From Sedimenticola sp. (GTDB lineage Bacteria; Pseudomonadota; Gammaproteobacteria; Chromatiales; Chromatiaceae): a stretch of 47,463 nt of DNA. Of the stretch, positions 36,809-47,463 are shown one piece after another. A program made the position numbers and the translations under genes. The notes under the pieces were generated by a model. It saw only the letters and a list, made by a program, of their open reading frames with translations, did no database searches and was not told the DNA's origin. Positions within the stretch are counted from its first letter, which is position 1. Each line of letters opens with the position of its first letter. The stretch is taken from NCBI GenBank assembly GCA_027030425.1, contig JALVEW010000015.1, forward strand, positions 1 to 47,463, given 5' to 3'.

Positions 36809-37691
36809 AACAGCGGATCATTACACCATGTTGCTGATCGATGAACCCATGTCCCGGCACACCACCTGGCGGGTGGGCGGCCCGGCGCGCTATTACTTCC
36901 AGCCCGCGGACGAGGCCGACCTGTCGGATTTTCTCAAGTCCCTGCCCGCCGGGGAGCCCATTCTCTGGCTGGGGCTGGGCAGCAACCTGCTGGTGCGTGA
37001 CGGAGGCTTCCGAGGCACGGTCATTGCCATGCGTGGCCGCCTGGACGACATCGAGACCCTGACGCCCAACCGCCTGAGGGTAGGCGCCGGCGCGCCCACG
37101 GCACTGGTGGCGCGCCATGCGGCCAGGGCGGGCCTGTGCGGCGCGGCCTTTCTCGCCGGCATTCCCGGCACCATGGGCGGCGCCCTGGCCATGAACGCTG
37201 GGGCCTTCGGCAGCGAAACCTGGGAGCGGGTCATCAATGTACAGACCATCGACCGTCAGGGCGTGATCCACAGGCGCACGCCCCTGGAATACAAGGTGGC
37301 CTACCGGGAGGTGAAGACGCCCAGGGAAGAATGGTTCATCGGTTGCGAGCTGCAGCTGGAGCCTGGTGATACGGATGCCGAGCGGAATGAAGTTCAGCGC
37401 CTGCTGAAGAAGCGCAATGAGAGTCAGCCCGTGGGCCAGCCCAGTGCCGGCTCCACCTTCCGCAACCCTCCGGGGGACCATGCGGCGCGGCTCATCGAGG
37501 CCTGCGGCCTCAAGGGTTTCCGTCTGGGTGGCGCCCAGGTGTCCGAGAAGCACGCCAACTTCATCATCAATACGGGCACGGCCCGGGCGGCGGACATCGA
37601 GGGTTTGATTCATCACATTCAGCAGATCGTGGAAGGCCAGACGGGCGTCCGCCTGCAGCCGGAGGTGCATATCGTGGGTGAGCCCGCATGA
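36792..37691 (+). CDS. murB: UDP-N-acetylenolpyruvoylglucosamine reductase
   Basis: This 299-residue flavoenzyme makes UDP-MurNAc from UDP-GlcNAc-enolpyruvate using NADPH. A strong AGGAGG precedes the ATG. The FAD-binding part shows HTTWRVGGPARYYFQP near 20, LGLGSNLLVRDGGFRG near 62 and GAAFLAGIPGTMGGALAMNAGAFG near 117. QPSAGSTFRNP near 215 carries the catalytic Ser, and the C-terminus has SEKHANFIINTG. The roughly 300-residue form with YREV at about 175 resembles type II MurB of Firmicutes and alphaproteobacteria rather than the 342-residue E. coli type. Its place between murC and ddl is also unlike E. coli. Confidence 0.96.
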   Translation: MRSSVETADHYTMLLIDEPMSRHTTWRVGGPARYYFQPADEADLSDFLKSLPAGEPILWLGLGSNLLVRDGGFRGTVIAMRGRLDDIETLTPNRLRVGAGAPTALVARHAARAGLCGAAFLAGIPGTMGGALAMNAGAFGSETWERVINVQTIDRQGVIHRRTPLEYKVAYREVKTPREEWFIGCELQLEPGDTDAERNEVQRLLKKRNESQPVGQPSAGSTFRNPPGDHAARLIEACGLKGFRLGGAQVSEKHANFIINTGTARAADIEGLIHHIQQIVEGQTGVRLQPEVHIVGEPA

Positions 37692-38614
37692 CGCCCAAGG
37701 CCGCTGATTTTGGCAAGGTCGCCGTTCTCATGGGCGGCTGGTCCGCCGAGCGGGACGTCTCCCTGGACAGCGGCGCCGCCGTCCTTGCCGGCTTGCGGGA
37801 AAAGGGCGTGGATGCCCATGGCATCGACGTGGGCCGCGATATCTGTCGGGTGCTGGCCAAAGGGAGCTACGACAGGGCCTTCATCATCATGCACGGCCGT
37901 GGCGGTGAAGACGGCGTGATCCAGGGCATCCTGGAAACCCTGGAGATTCCCTATACCGGGAGCGGTGTGCTGGGTTCCGCCCTGGGCATGGACAAGGTGC
38001 GCTGCAAGCGCCTGTGGTCCGGCATGGGCCTGCCCACGCCGGAATACCTGCTCATCCGGGACGAGGACAGCCTGGACATGGCGGGCGCCCTGGGTTTTCC
38101 CCTGGTGGTGAAGCCAGTGCATGAAGGCTCCAGTATCGGCATCAGCAAGGCCGTGGATGCCGAGAGCCTGCGCCGGGGCTGGGTCATGGCCCGCCAGTTC
38201 GACGACGAGGTGTTGGCGGAGCGCTGGATAGAAGGCGGGGAATATACGGTGGCCATCCTGGGTGACGAGGCCTTGCCGGTGATTCGCCTGGAGACCCCCC
38301 ATGAATTCTATGACTACGAGGCCAAGTACAAGGTGGACAGCACCGCCTATCACATCCCCTGCGGCCTGTCCGCTGACGCCGAGGCGGGCATGCAGGAAAT
38401 CGCCCTGCGCGCCTTCCGGGCCGTGGGTGCCAGGGGCTGGGGCCGGGTGGATTTCATGGTGGACGATCAGGGGCAGCCCTGGCTCATGGAGGTGAACACG
38501 GTGCCGGGCATGACCAGCCACAGCCTGGTACCCATGGCGGCAAAGGCGACAGGCATGGATTTTCCGGAGCTGGTATGGCGCATCCTCAGCGACTCCCTGG
38601 AGGCAGGGGAATGA
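37688..38614 (+). CDS. ddl: D-alanine:D-alanine ligase
   Basis: This 308-residue ATP-grasp enzyme, of the DdlB length, supplies the dipeptide used by MurF. It has VAVLMGGWSAERDVSLDSG near residue 10, IMHGRGGEDGVIQGILE near 66, YTGSGVLGSALGMDK near 90 and LVVKPVHEGSSIGISK near 140. GWGRVDFMVDDQGQPWLMEVNTVPGMTSHSLVP near the C-terminus holds the Mg-binding residues. It overlaps murB by four bases and ftsQ by four. Confidence 0.97.
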   Translation: MTPKAADFGKVAVLMGGWSAERDVSLDSGAAVLAGLREKGVDAHGIDVGRDICRVLAKGSYDRAFIIMHGRGGEDGVIQGILETLEIPYTGSGVLGSALGMDKVRCKRLWSGMGLPTPEYLLIRDEDSLDMAGALGFPLVVKPVHEGSSIGISKAVDAESLRRGWVMARQFDDEVLAERWIEGGEYTVAILGDEALPVIRLETPHEFYDYEAKYKVDSTAYHIPCGLSADAEAGMQEIALRAFRAVGARGWGRVDFMVDDQGQPWLMEVNTVPGMTSHSLVPMAAKATGMDFPELVWRILSDSLEAGE

Positions 38615-39342
38615 AAAAGCGCAGGCAGCAGAGCTGGTTCCAACGGCACTGGCGGCTGCTGGTGCTGGCGGGCTTTGTGTTGCTGGTCGGCGTGGGTTCC
38701 TGGGGGCTTGGGCGCTACCTCATGGACCCCCAAACACTGCCTATACGCAGCATCCAGGTGAAGGGCGAGTTTCGCAACCTGGACCGGGAGAACATCGAGC
38801 AGGTCCTGGCCAGAACCGTGGATGGTGGTTTCTTCAGCCTGGATCTTCGGCGCCTGCGGGATGCGGTGGTCGGGTCTCCCTGGGTGGCCGATGCCCGCGT
38901 CACCCGGGTGTGGCCGGACAGGCTGGTGGTGGATGTGACGGAAGAGAAGGCCATTGCCCACTGGGGAAAGGATGGTCTGCTGAATGACCGGGGCCAGGTG
39001 TTTCATCCGCGCAACAAATTGAAAAAGCGGCTGCCCCTGCGTTTCAGCGGCGATGAGAGCAAGGCGCCGGTGATGCTGGATTTCTTTGTCCGGGAGCAGC
39101 CACGTTTCAGGAAACGGGGCCTGTCCATCAGTGCCCTGTCCCTGGACAAGCGGGGCGAATGGCGACTGGAACTGGCGGATGGAACAGTCATCGTGGTGGG
39201 CAAGGAAGACGCGGACAGACGTCTTGTGCGCCTGCTGGGTGCCTACCCGGCACTGGAGCAGGAAGCACGCAGGCCGGAAAAGGTGGATCTGCGTTACGAA
39301 CAGGGTTTCGCCGTGAGCTGGCGGCCAGAGGAAAAGAGCTGA
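38611..39342 (+). CDS. ftsQ: Cell division protein FtsQ
   Basis: This 243-residue bitopic protein has a basic tail (MKKRRQQS), one membrane span (about 15-33), a POTRA domain starting IRSIQVKGEFRNLDRENIEQVL near 45, and a FtsQ-type beta domain (VADARVTRVWPDRLVVDVTEEKAIAHW). It scaffolds FtsL/FtsB at the septum. The start is ATG 38611, overlapping the ddl stop in ATGA; the longer frame inside ddl is rejected. The last base of its stop is the first base of the ftsA ATG. Confidence 0.95.
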   Translation: MKKRRQQSWFQRHWRLLVLAGFVLLVGVGSWGLGRYLMDPQTLPIRSIQVKGEFRNLDRENIEQVLARTVDGGFFSLDLRRLRDAVVGSPWVADARVTRVWPDRLVVDVTEEKAIAHWGKDGLLNDRGQVFHPRNKLKKRLPLRFSGDESKAPVMLDFFVREQPRFRKRGLSISALSLDKRGEWRLELADGTVIVVGKEDADRRLVRLLGAYPALEQEARRPEKVDLRYEQGFAVSWRPEEKS

Positions 39343-40571
39343 TGAGAAAGGCAGGCAGAAAGATTGTCGTGGGGCTGGACATAGGCACGTCCAAGGTCGT
39401 GGCAATTGTCGGGGAAGTTACCACCGACGGGGAAATCGAGATCATCGGTATCGGTACCCATCCCTCCCATGGCCTGAAGAAGGGCGTGGTGGTGAACATC
39501 GAATCCACGGTGCAGTCCATACAGCGCGCGGTGGAGGAAGCCGAACTCATGTCCGGCGTGGAAATCGAGTCCGTGTACGCGGGCATTGCCGGCAGCCATG
39601 TGTCCAGCCTCAACTCCCATGGCATTGTGGGCATCAACGACGGCGAGGTCACGCCGGGAGACGTGGAACGGGTCATAGACGCGGCGCGGGCCGTGCCCAT
39701 TCCCGCGGATCAGCGCATCCTGCACATCCTTCCCCAGGAATTCATCATCGACAACCAGGAAGGCATACATGAGCCCGTGGGCATGTGTGGCGTACGCTTG
39801 GAGGCTCAGGTGCACATGGTCACCGGGGCGGTGAGCGCCGCCCAGAACATCATCAAGTGCGTGCGCCGCTGCGGCCTGGAAGTGCAGGATCTGATATTGG
39901 AGCAGATCGCTTCCAGCTACTCGGTGCTGGACGAGGAAGAAAAGGATCTTGGGGTATGCCTGGTGGACATTGGCGGCGGCACCACGGATATCGCCGTGTT
40001 CACCGGCGGCTCCATCCGTCATACGGCGGTGATTCCCATCGCCGGCGACCAGGTCACCAACGACATCGCCGTGGCTCTGCGCACTCCCACCCACCACGCC
40101 GAGGAGATCAAGCTGCGCTACGCCTGCGCCCTGAGCAAGCTGCCCTCGGCGGACGAGACCATCGAGGTGCCCAGCATAGGCGACCGGCCGCCCCGGCGCA
40201 TGTCCCGCCAGACCCTGGCGGAAGTGGTGGAGCCCCGCTACGAGGAGTTGCTCACCCTGGTGCAGGACGAGCTGCGCCGTTCCGGTTTCGAGCATCTCAT
40301 CGCTGGTGGCATCGTGCTCACTGGGGGCAGTTCCAAGATGGAAGGCTTGGTGGACCTGGCGGAAGAAGTCTTCCACATGCCGGTGCGCTTGGGCATCCCC
40401 CAGTACGTCACCGGCCTGGTGGACGTGGTGCGCAACCCCATACATGCCACCGGCGTGGGCCTGCTGCTCTTCGGGCAGCAGAACAGTTACATCAACGTGC
40501 CCCATGAGAACAAGGGCGCGTTGCGGGCAACTTGGGAGCGGATGAAAAGCTGGTTCCAGGGGAATTTCTGA
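39342..40571 (+). CDS. ftsA: Cell division protein FtsA
   Basis: This 409-residue actin-like ATPase tethers FtsZ filaments to the membrane. The start at ATG 39342 follows ftsQ with a one-base overlap; the longer frame reads into ftsQ. It shows IVVGLDIGTSKVVAIVGE (phosphate 1) near 8, the 1C subdomain (VNIESTVQSIQRAVEEAE), VCLVDIGGGTTDIAVF near 203 (phosphate 2) and GGIVLTGGSSKMEGL near 325 (adenosine motif). The C-terminal ERMKSWFQGNF is the amphipathic membrane-targeting helix. Confidence 0.98.
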   Translation: MRKAGRKIVVGLDIGTSKVVAIVGEVTTDGEIEIIGIGTHPSHGLKKGVVVNIESTVQSIQRAVEEAELMSGVEIESVYAGIAGSHVSSLNSHGIVGINDGEVTPGDVERVIDAARAVPIPADQRILHILPQEFIIDNQEGIHEPVGMCGVRLEAQVHMVTGAVSAAQNIIKCVRRCGLEVQDLILEQIASSYSVLDEEEKDLGVCLVDIGGGTTDIAVFTGGSIRHTAVIPIAGDQVTNDIAVALRTPTHHAEEIKLRYACALSKLPSADETIEVPSIGDRPPRRMSRQTLAEVVEPRYEELLTLVQDELRRSGFEHLIAGGIVLTGGSSKMEGLVDLAEEVFHMPVRLGIPQYVTGLVDVVRNPIHATGVGLLLFGQQNSYINVPHENKGALRATWERMKSWFQGNF

Positions 40572-40636
40572 TTTATTGAACATATTTAGGCGGCTCCCCG
40601 GCAGGAGCATACAGGCAGACGACAGGAGTAAGACAA

Positions 40637-41854
40637 ATGTTTGAACTAGTGGACGTAGACAGTCAGAACGCGGTAATCAAGGTTATCGGCATCGGCGGGG
40701 GCGGCGGCAATGCCGTGTCCCACATGCTCAACGCCAACATCGAGGGCGTGGATTTCATCTGCGCCAATACCGATGCCCAGGCGCTGAACAATTCAGAGGT
40801 GACCACCACCCTGCAGATCGGCTCCAGCCTGACCAAGGGTCTGGGCGCGGGGGCCAATCCCCAGATTGGCCACCAGGCCGCCATGGAGGACAAGGACCGC
40901 ATCGCCGAGGCCATCAAGGGCTCGGACATGATCTTCATTACCGCCGGCATGGGCGGCGGCACCGGCACGGGGGCGGCCCCTGTGGTGGCGGAGGTGGCCA
41001 AGGAGCAGGGCATACTCACCGTGGCCGTGGTCACCAAGCCCTTCCCCTTCGAAGGGGACAAGCGCATGAAGGTGGCGGAAATGGGCATCGAGGAGCTGGG
41101 CAAGCACGTGGATTCCCTGATTACCATTCCCAACGAGAAGCTGCTCGCGGTGCTGGGCAAGAGCACCACCCTGCTGGACGCCTTCAAGGCGGCCAATGAC
41201 GTGCTGCTCAACGCCGTGCAGGGCATCGCCGAGCTGATTACCCGTCCCGGCCTGATCAACGTGGATTTCGCCGACGTACGCACGGTAATGGCGGAAATGG
41301 GCATGGCCATGATGGGTTCAGGCTGCGCCAGCGGCGAGGAGCGGGCGCGCAAGGCCGCTGAAGCCGCGGTGAACTGCCCGCTGCTGGATGATTTCCACCT
41401 GGCGGGCGCCAAGGGCGTGCTGGTCAATATCACCGCCGGCCTGGATCTTGGCATCGGAGAATTCGACGAGGTGGGCACCACCGTGAAGGAGTTTGCTCGT
41501 GAGGACGCCACCGTGGTGGTGGGTACCGTCATCGATCCCGAGATGCACGATGAGCTGCGGGTCACCGTGGTGGCCACCGGCCTGGGCGAGGAAGAGGAAG
41601 TGCAGATCAGCCGCCCCGAGATGGAAGTGGTGGCGCCGCCCAAGACGGTCATTGCCCAGCCGGAGGAAAGTGCCGCTGGCGAGGAAGTCCCGGCCGAGTT
41701 GGGGAGTGCTTCGAAAGCCTATGAGGGCTACGAGGTACCAACGGCCATCCGCCGCCGGCAGGATCAGAACGCCAATACCGCCACCAGGGCAGCGGAAAAG
41801 CCGGATATGGACTACCTGGACATCCCTGCTTTCCTGCGCCGCCAAGCCGATTGA
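40637..41854 (+). CDS. ftsZ: Cell division GTPase FtsZ
   Basis: This 405-residue tubulin homologue forms the Z ring. It has [13 protein letters not shown] (18-30), the tubulin signature GGGTGTG (106-112), [11 protein letters not shown] near 208 in the T7 loop region, and a variable linker. The conserved C-terminal peptide [13 protein letters not shown] binds FtsA and ZipA. AGGAG lies eight bases before the ATG. The 65-bp gap after ftsA, unlike the overlapping genes before it, leaves room for extra ftsZ expression control. Confidence 0.99.
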   Translation: MFELVDVDSQNAVIKVIGIGGGGGNAVSHMLNANIEGVDFICANTDAQALNNSEVTTTLQIGSSLTKGLGAGANPQIGHQAAMEDKDRIAEAIKGSDMIFITAGMGGGTGTGAAPVVAEVAKEQGILTVAVVTKPFPFEGDKRMKVAEMGIEELGKHVDSLITIPNEKLLAVLGKSTTLLDAFKAANDVLLNAVQGIAELITRPGLINVDFADVRTVMAEMGMAMMGSGCASGEERARKAAEAAVNCPLLDDFHLAGAKGVLVNITAGLDLGIGEFDEVGTTVKEFAREDATVVVGTVIDPEMHDELRVTVVATGLGEEEEVQISRPEMEVVAPPKTVIAQPEESAAGEEVPAELGSASKAYEGYEVPTAIRRRQDQNANTATRAAEKPDMDYLDIPAFLRRQAD

Positions 41855-41869
41855 CGGCGGGGCGGGGAT

Positions 41870-41898
41870 TTGCAATCGGGATGGAAACAGGGTAGATT
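41870..41898 (+). promoter_or_regulatory. lpxC: Candidate separate promoter of lpxC
   Basis: TTGCAA (41870-41875), a 17-bp spacer and TAGATT (41893-41898) lie between ftsZ and lpxC. They would give a leader of about 80 nt containing AGGGAAATCCCT and related small palindromes. Confidence 0.4.
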
Positions 41899-41985
41899 AG
41901 GGAAATCCCTGAGTCCTGTCGATGGGTTCCCTAGGGTATTCTGTATTCTGAACGGTATTTTGGCCGGGGCGGAGAACTAGCGCTG

Positions 41986-42900
41986 ATGATAAGGCAAAGA
42001 ACACTGAAAAATGTTATCCGGGCCACCGGAGTAGGCCTGCATACAGGTGAAAAGGTATTCCTGACCCTGCGTCCCGCGGCGGCGGACACCGGTATCGTGT
42101 TCCGACGGGTTGATCTGCCTGAACCCGTGGATATTCCGGCCACTGCCGAGAACGTGGGTAATACCCAGCTCTCCACCACCCTGGAAAAGGACGGGGTGGA
42201 AATCTCCACCGTAGAGCATCTCCTGTCTGCTTTTGCCGGGCTTGGCATCGACAACGCCTACGTGGATGTCAGCGCCCCCGAGGTGCCCATCATGGACGGC
42301 AGTGCCGGGCCATTCGTCTTCCTGATCCAGTCTGCCGGCGTGGAAGAACAGAATGCCCTGAAGAAGTTCATTCGCATCAAGGAATCTGTGGAAGTGCGCG
42401 ATGGCGACAAGTTTGCCCGCTTCGAGCCTTTTGAGGGCTTCAAGGTCAGTTTCGGCATCGACTTCGACCACCCCGTGTTTACCGAGGAGACCCAGTTCTC
42501 CAGCATCGACTTTTCCTCCACCTCCTTCGTGAAGGAAGTGAGCCGTGCCCGTACTTTCGGTTTTCTCAGGGAAATCGAGATGTTGCGTGAAAAGAACCTG
42601 GCCCTGGGCGGCAGCATGGACAATGCCATCGTGGTGGACGACTACCGGGTGCTGAATGACGACGGCCTGCGTTACGAAGACGAGTTCGTCAAGCACAAGA
42701 TCCTGGATGCCATTGGCGACCTCTACCTGCTGGGCCACAGCCTTATTGGCTCTTTCTATGGTTACAAGTCAGGTCATGCGCTCAACAACAAGCTGTTGAA
42801 CAAGCTGGTGGCCACGCCGGAAGCCTGGGAAGAGGTGACTTTCGAGGAAGAAGACGGGCTGGTGCCCATTTCCTACATCGCGCCTGTGCACGCGTCCTGA
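41986..42900 (+). CDS. lpxC: UDP-3-O-acyl-N-acetylglucosamine deacetylase LpxC
   Basis: This 304-residue zinc enzyme carries out the committed step of lipid A synthesis, so the organism has an LPS outer membrane. The zinc ligands H78, H237 and D241, the catalytic E77 (in VEHLL) and H264 (in YKSGHALNN) are all present at nearly the same positions as in E. coli. [34 protein letters not shown] is the typical C-terminal core. It is the last rightward gene of the cluster and is convergent with dciA, separated only by a REP-like repeat. Confidence 0.99.
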   Translation: MIRQRTLKNVIRATGVGLHTGEKVFLTLRPAAADTGIVFRRVDLPEPVDIPATAENVGNTQLSTTLEKDGVEISTVEHLLSAFAGLGIDNAYVDVSAPEVPIMDGSAGPFVFLIQSAGVEEQNALKKFIRIKESVEVRDGDKFARFEPFEGFKVSFGIDFDHPVFTEETQFSSIDFSSTSFVKEVSRARTFGFLREIEMLREKNLALGGSMDNAIVVDDYRVLNDDGLRYEDEFVKHKILDAIGDLYLLGHSLIGSFYGYKSGHALNNKLLNKLVATPEAWEEVTFEEEDGLVPISYIAPVHAS

Positions 42901-42907
42901 ACCGACT

Positions 42908-42973
42908 GTGGGTCGGGCTTCAGCCCGACAAGGGTGCCTGCTACAGGGTATGTCGGACTGAAGTCCGACCTGC
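42908..42973. repeat. REP-like double palindrome, copy 2
   Basis: The arms 42908-42930 and 42951-42973 repeat the TCGGGCTTCAGCCCGACA and TGTCGGACTGAAGTCCGACC modules seen at 9379-9446, with a similar spacer length (20 versus 22 bp). The order of the G/A variant modules is reversed relative to copy 1, as if the unit were inverted. It fills the gap between convergent lpxC (stop 42900) and dciA (stop 42978). Confidence 0.8.
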
Positions 42974-42977
42974 GGTT

Positions 42978-43424
42978 TCAACGGGTTTCGTCCTCTCTTG
43001 AAGCCCTGCCCAGACGTTTGAAGGCGGTACGCAGGGCCGCGTCCTCCAGGCCGTCGGCCAGTTCGCGAATCAAGGCGGCGGTTTTCCCGGGCAGGGAACC
43101 CCGGCGGCCCGTGGCGGGTCTGACTTCCTGTTCGATGATGATGCGCACGTCGACCTTCTTCAGGTTGGGCGCCAGTGATTTCAGTCCCGCGATGATACGG
43201 GGCGCATGAAAGCGCAGGGCCGTACTCCAGGCCGGGGAGTCGGTATGTAGAATAAGACGGTCACTGTCGATGCGGGCGTGAAGGCAATGTTCGTTCAGGG
43301 GAGCAGGCAGGATTTTCCTGGTCTGTTCCAGCAGTGCCCGCTGCTGTTTCAGCATGCGGTTGAGATGGCCCAGTTGGGCGCCATCTTCCAGTACCCTGGC
43401 CACCTTGTGTGGTTTGTTGATCAT
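42978..43424 (-). CDS. dciA: DciA-type DnaB helicase loader (DUF721)
   Basis: This 148-residue protein starts at ATG 43424. The N-terminal two thirds carry the DUF721 fold (LNRMLKQQRALLEQTRKILPAPL...ILHTDSPAWSTALRFHAPRIIAGL), with a basic C-terminal tail. DciA is the ancestral loader or activator of the replicative helicase in bacteria lacking DnaC. The location between lpxC and the M23-secA pair is the same as the Pseudomonas dciA gene. There is no Shine-Dalgarno upstream; a TATAAT on the minus strand lies just seven bases before the ATG. A TTG start at 43457 in the same frame would overlap the divergent gene. Confidence 0.85.
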   Translation of the reverse strand: MINKPHKVARVLEDGAQLGHLNRMLKQQRALLEQTRKILPAPLNEHCLHARIDSDRLILHTDSPAWSTALRFHAPRIIAGLKSLAPNLKKVDVRIIIEQEVRPATGRRGSLPGKTAALIRELADGLEDAALRTAFKRLGRASREDETR

Positions 43425-43430
43425 GAGTTG

Positions 43431-43436
43431 ATTATA
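43431..43436 (-). promoter_or_regulatory. dciA: -10 box that may drive a leaderless dciA transcript
   Basis: TATAAT on the minus strand ends seven bases before the dciA ATG, so transcription would begin at or next to the start codon. The -35 is weak (GTTTGC at a 17-bp spacing). Only 14 bp separate the two divergent start codons. Confidence 0.35.
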
Positions 43437-43438
43437 CG

Positions 43439-44341
43439 ATGTCCAAGAGCGACGCAAACAACAATACTGCTGAAGCGCCTTTCCGCGTTGCCGGAAAGAT
43501 GCTGGCCGTGGCCGCGCTGGTCGGTGTGGCGCTGTTTGCCGGATACCAGTACGGTCGCCTGGAGGCGGTACAGGTCGCCACGGACAGAAATCTTCAGGCG
43601 GCCATGGATGCCATGGCCGACGAAAAACGCGAACTGGCCACCCTGCGCGAGGACATGGAGGCGGAACTTGATGCCCTGGCCCTGCGCATCGGCAGCCTGC
43701 GTGCCAACCTGTTGCGCCTGAATGCCTTGGGTGAACGCCTGGTTGAGGTAGGCAAGCTGGATGAGCAGGAGTTCGACTTTTCCTCCGAGCCTCCCCGGGG
43801 TGGCGTGGACCGGGACGAGCAGGAACCCGTGCTGCTCCCGGAGTTGGAGAGCGAACTGGAGAGGTTGACGGCCGCTTTCCGTGATCGCGAGCACAAGCTG
43901 CTGCTGCTGGAAGAAATGCTTGCCCGGCGGGAGGTGCGCGACCAGGTCATTCCTTCCGGCCGCCCACTCAAGGCCGGGTATGTCAGTTCCTATTTCGGCA
44001 AGCGCACCGATCCTTTCACCGGCAAGAAGAAGTACCACAAGGGCATGGATTTCGTTGGCAAGCGGGGCAGCGAGGTACTGGCCGTGGCTGCCGGCGTGGT
44101 CACCGAGTCCGGTCGCATGAGCGGCTATGGCAATGTGGTGGAAATCCGCCATGCGGACGGCTATGTCACCCGTTATGCCCATAACCAGGAAAATCTGGTC
44201 AAGGTGGGCGACCGGGTGGAAAAGGGCGAGCCCATCGCCATGCTGGGTTCCACCGGCCGTTCCAGCGGTCCCCATGTGCATTTCGAAGTAAGGAAGAACG
44301 GCAAGATCGTTAACCCTGCGCGTTTCATCAAGGGTGGCTGA
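43439..44341 (+). CDS. M23 family (LytM-type) peptidoglycan endopeptidase
   Basis: This 300-residue bitopic protein has a membrane span at about 21-37, a coiled coil at about 50-110 and 138-165, then a LytM domain at about 175-300. The zinc ligands and catalytic His are intact: H200xxxD204 (HKGMD), H248 (YAHNQ) and H279/H281 (PHVHFEV). It is therefore probably an active cross-link hydrolase, unlike the degenerate activators EnvC and NlpD. The same gene order (lpxC, dciA, M23, secA) occurs in Pseudomonas. Its start is 14 bp from the divergent dciA start, and no clear Shine-Dalgarno is visible. Confidence 0.92.
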   Translation: MSKSDANNNTAEAPFRVAGKMLAVAALVGVALFAGYQYGRLEAVQVATDRNLQAAMDAMADEKRELATLREDMEAELDALALRIGSLRANLLRLNALGERLVEVGKLDEQEFDFSSEPPRGGVDRDEQEPVLLPELESELERLTAAFRDREHKLLLLEEMLARREVRDQVIPSGRPLKAGYVSSYFGKRTDPFTGKKKYHKGMDFVGKRGSEVLAVAAGVVTESGRMSGYGNVVEIRHADGYVTRYAHNQENLVKVGDRVEKGEPIAMLGSTGRSSGPHVHFEVRKNGKIVNPARFIKGG

Positions 44342-44481
44342 AACCGCCTTGCTGTCCCGTTGTTACAGTAAATTTCCCGCGTTTGCGGTATTATTCCCCT
44401 TTTTAATTCAGCCGAAAATCATGGGCGGGTTTTGCCGCCTGCCGTCGTATTCTTTTCTGGTCCTGGAAGGTCCCAAGCTTC

Positions 44482-47289
<2,808 letters not shown>

Positions 47290-47297
47290 GGGCTGTT

Positions 47298-47463
47298 ATG
47301 GCTGATATTGCTCCTGTTTCAGGCGTTCGCCTGGCCGCGGCCGCGGCTGGCATCCGCTACCGGGATCGTGACGACCTGGTGCTCATGGAGCTGGCCGAAG
47401 GCAGCACCGTTGCCGCCGTGTTCACCCAAAACGCCTTCTGCGCGGCGCCGGTAGTGGTGGCCC
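47298..47463 (+). CDS. argJ: Bifunctional glutamate N-acetyltransferase / ornithine acetyltransferase, 5' part
   Basis: Only the first 55 codons are in the window. ATG 47298 lies eight bases after the secA stop. The product begins [35 protein letters not shown] and continues [20 protein letters not shown]. This is the typical ArgJ N-terminus (xGxxxAAxxAGI, then AxVFTxNxFxAAPV). ArgJ makes N-acetylglutamate and recycles the acetyl group in arginine synthesis. secA-argJ adjacency also occurs in Pseudomonas. Confidence 0.93.
   Translation, partial: MADIAPVSGVRLAAAAAGIRYRDRDDLVLMELAEGSTVAAVFTQNAFCAAPVVVA

Overview
The window is a GC-rich (about 60% by eye) bacterial chromosome segment from a gammaproteobacterium, most likely a Chromatiales-like, autotrophic (probably sulfur-oxidising) lineage. 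The evidence is a proteobacterial phosphoribulokinase, a BicA-like SulP transporter, and a right half that keeps the gene order of Pseudomonas-type genomes: diaA-yraN-lpoA-rsmI-rnpB-mraZ, then the dcw cluster, then lpxC-dciA-M23 peptidase-secA-argJ. The genus is inference; no rRNA or marker comparison could be run.

Layout. 1-9.4 kb is mixed metabolism and transport: a truncated exported amidohydrolase, a SulP/STAS transporter, an orphan FAD oxidoreductase, a POT peptide transporter, an SpoU methyltransferase coupled to an acyltransferase, and dxs. 9.4-13.7 kb holds phosphoribulokinase flanked by two ion transporters of the NhaD/ArsB superfamily. With the SulP protein these could form a sodium-linked inorganic-carbon supply for the Calvin cycle (inference). 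14-15.5 kb encodes an exported DUF4139 protein. 15.7-20 kb is a leftward operon lpoA-yraN-diaA-glcD-like, divergent from rsmI. 21-23.5 kb encodes an exported Asp-box (BNR) propeller protein that interrupts the usual rsmI-rnpB junction. 23.6-24 kb is RNase P RNA.

24.2-42.9 kb is a complete dcw cluster: mraZ rsmH ftsL ftsI murE murF mraY murD ftsW murG murC (small ORF) murB ddl ftsQ ftsA ftsZ lpxC. Nearly every junction up to ftsA overlaps, so the genes are probably translationally coupled. A canonical promoter and a three-box MraZ operator precede it. 43-47.5 kb has dciA divergent from an M23 peptidase, then secA and the start of argJ.

The most unusual feature is a 280-bp nested palindromic element at 21015-21294. 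It has about 31-bp terminal inverted repeats, a flanking TA duplication and two perfect internal hairpins (22 and 18 bp). It appears to have inserted in frame into the signal peptide of the Asp-box protein; removing the element plus one TA (282 bp = 94 codons) restores a textbook signal peptide. Other short palindromic elements occur between genes: two REP-like double palindromes exactly between convergent gene pairs, a 107-bp long-armed palindrome, and two elements bounded by GGTCGGAGTCA inverted repeats.
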